This document shows positions 5,694 through 5,720 of a stretch of 5,720 nucleotides of DNA, one piece after another (position 1 is the stretch's first letter; each line of letters begins with the position of its first letter). Source of the DNA: JBFJVD01 sp041624375. Lineage in GTDB: Bacteria > Chloroflexota > Anaerolineae > Anaerolineales > E44-bin32. The notes beneath the pieces are model-generated. The model worked only from the letters and a program-made list of their open reading frames with translations. It had not been told where the DNA came from and did no database searches. The translations under genes and the position numbers were made by a program. The stretch spans positions 1-5,720 of the forward strand of contig JBFJVD010000192.1 of the NCBI GenBank assembly GCA_041624375.1, written 5' to 3'.

Positions 5694-5720
5694 TCACCCA
5701 CCGCCGCCCCCGCCGCCCCC
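5694..5720 (-). CDS. Possible C-terminal end of an upstream gene with poly-Gly tail
   Basis: From the right edge the minus strand reads eight Gly codons (mixed GGG, GGC and GGT) and then TGA at 5694-5696, 27 bases before the next start. A Gly-run end is common in some exported and membrane proteins. With only eight codons visible, a G-rich intergenic stretch is equally possible, and no function can be given. Confidence 0.3.
   Translation of the reverse strand, partial: GGGGGGGG

Noticed and set aside
1..5720. tRNA or rRNA genes, insertion sequences, phage or defence genes
   Set aside because: I found no cloverleaf-like or rRNA-like sequence, no transposase and no terminal inverted repeats; all accepted genes are ordinary-looking chromosomal genes on one strand.

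Overview
The window is a GC-rich bacterial stretch in which every gene I accept reads on the minus strand, from right to left. Reading that way it holds: the last eight codons of a possible gene with a poly-glycine end (5694-5720); a CopD-like membrane protein (5163-5666); a small multi-pass membrane protein (4640-5113); ribonuclease Z (3639-4559, TTG start); a lipoprotein with four tandem DUF5666-like domains and an Asp/His-rich tail (2369-3493); a large multi-pass membrane protein that looks like a GT-C-fold, STT3/oligosaccharyltransferase-type enzyme (633-2258); and a second lipoprotein with one DUF5666-like domain and an Asn-rich repeat tail that runs off the left edge (<1-557). There is no gene-free stretch longer than about 150 bases.

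The right part (CopD-like protein, small membrane protein, ribonuclease Z) is closely spaced, with gaps of 49 and 80 bases, and could be one transcript. A compact GC-rich inverted repeat just after the ribonuclease Z stop codon and a 145-base gap separate it from the left part. The left part (lipoprotein, membrane protein, lipoprotein) has gaps of 110 and 75 bases, and the first gap holds a perfect 12-bp hairpin.

The most distinctive content is the pair of surface-type lipoproteins on either side of the STT3-like protein. Both are built as lipobox, acidic or Asn-rich spacer, DUF5666-like 60-residue unit(s), then a low-complexity polar tail encoded by short tandem DNA repeats. One has one unit and an NTNG-type tail; the other has four units and a D/H tail. 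This suggests an exported, cell-surface set, but no substrate or pathway can be read from the sequence.

The organism cannot be fixed from this window. High GC, strong GGAGG-type ribosome sites, DUF5666 lipoproteins with Asn- or Asp-rich tails and the HGHLDH form of ribonuclease Z would fit an environmental Chloroflexota-like bacterium. That is an impression from family knowledge, not a demonstrated assignment.
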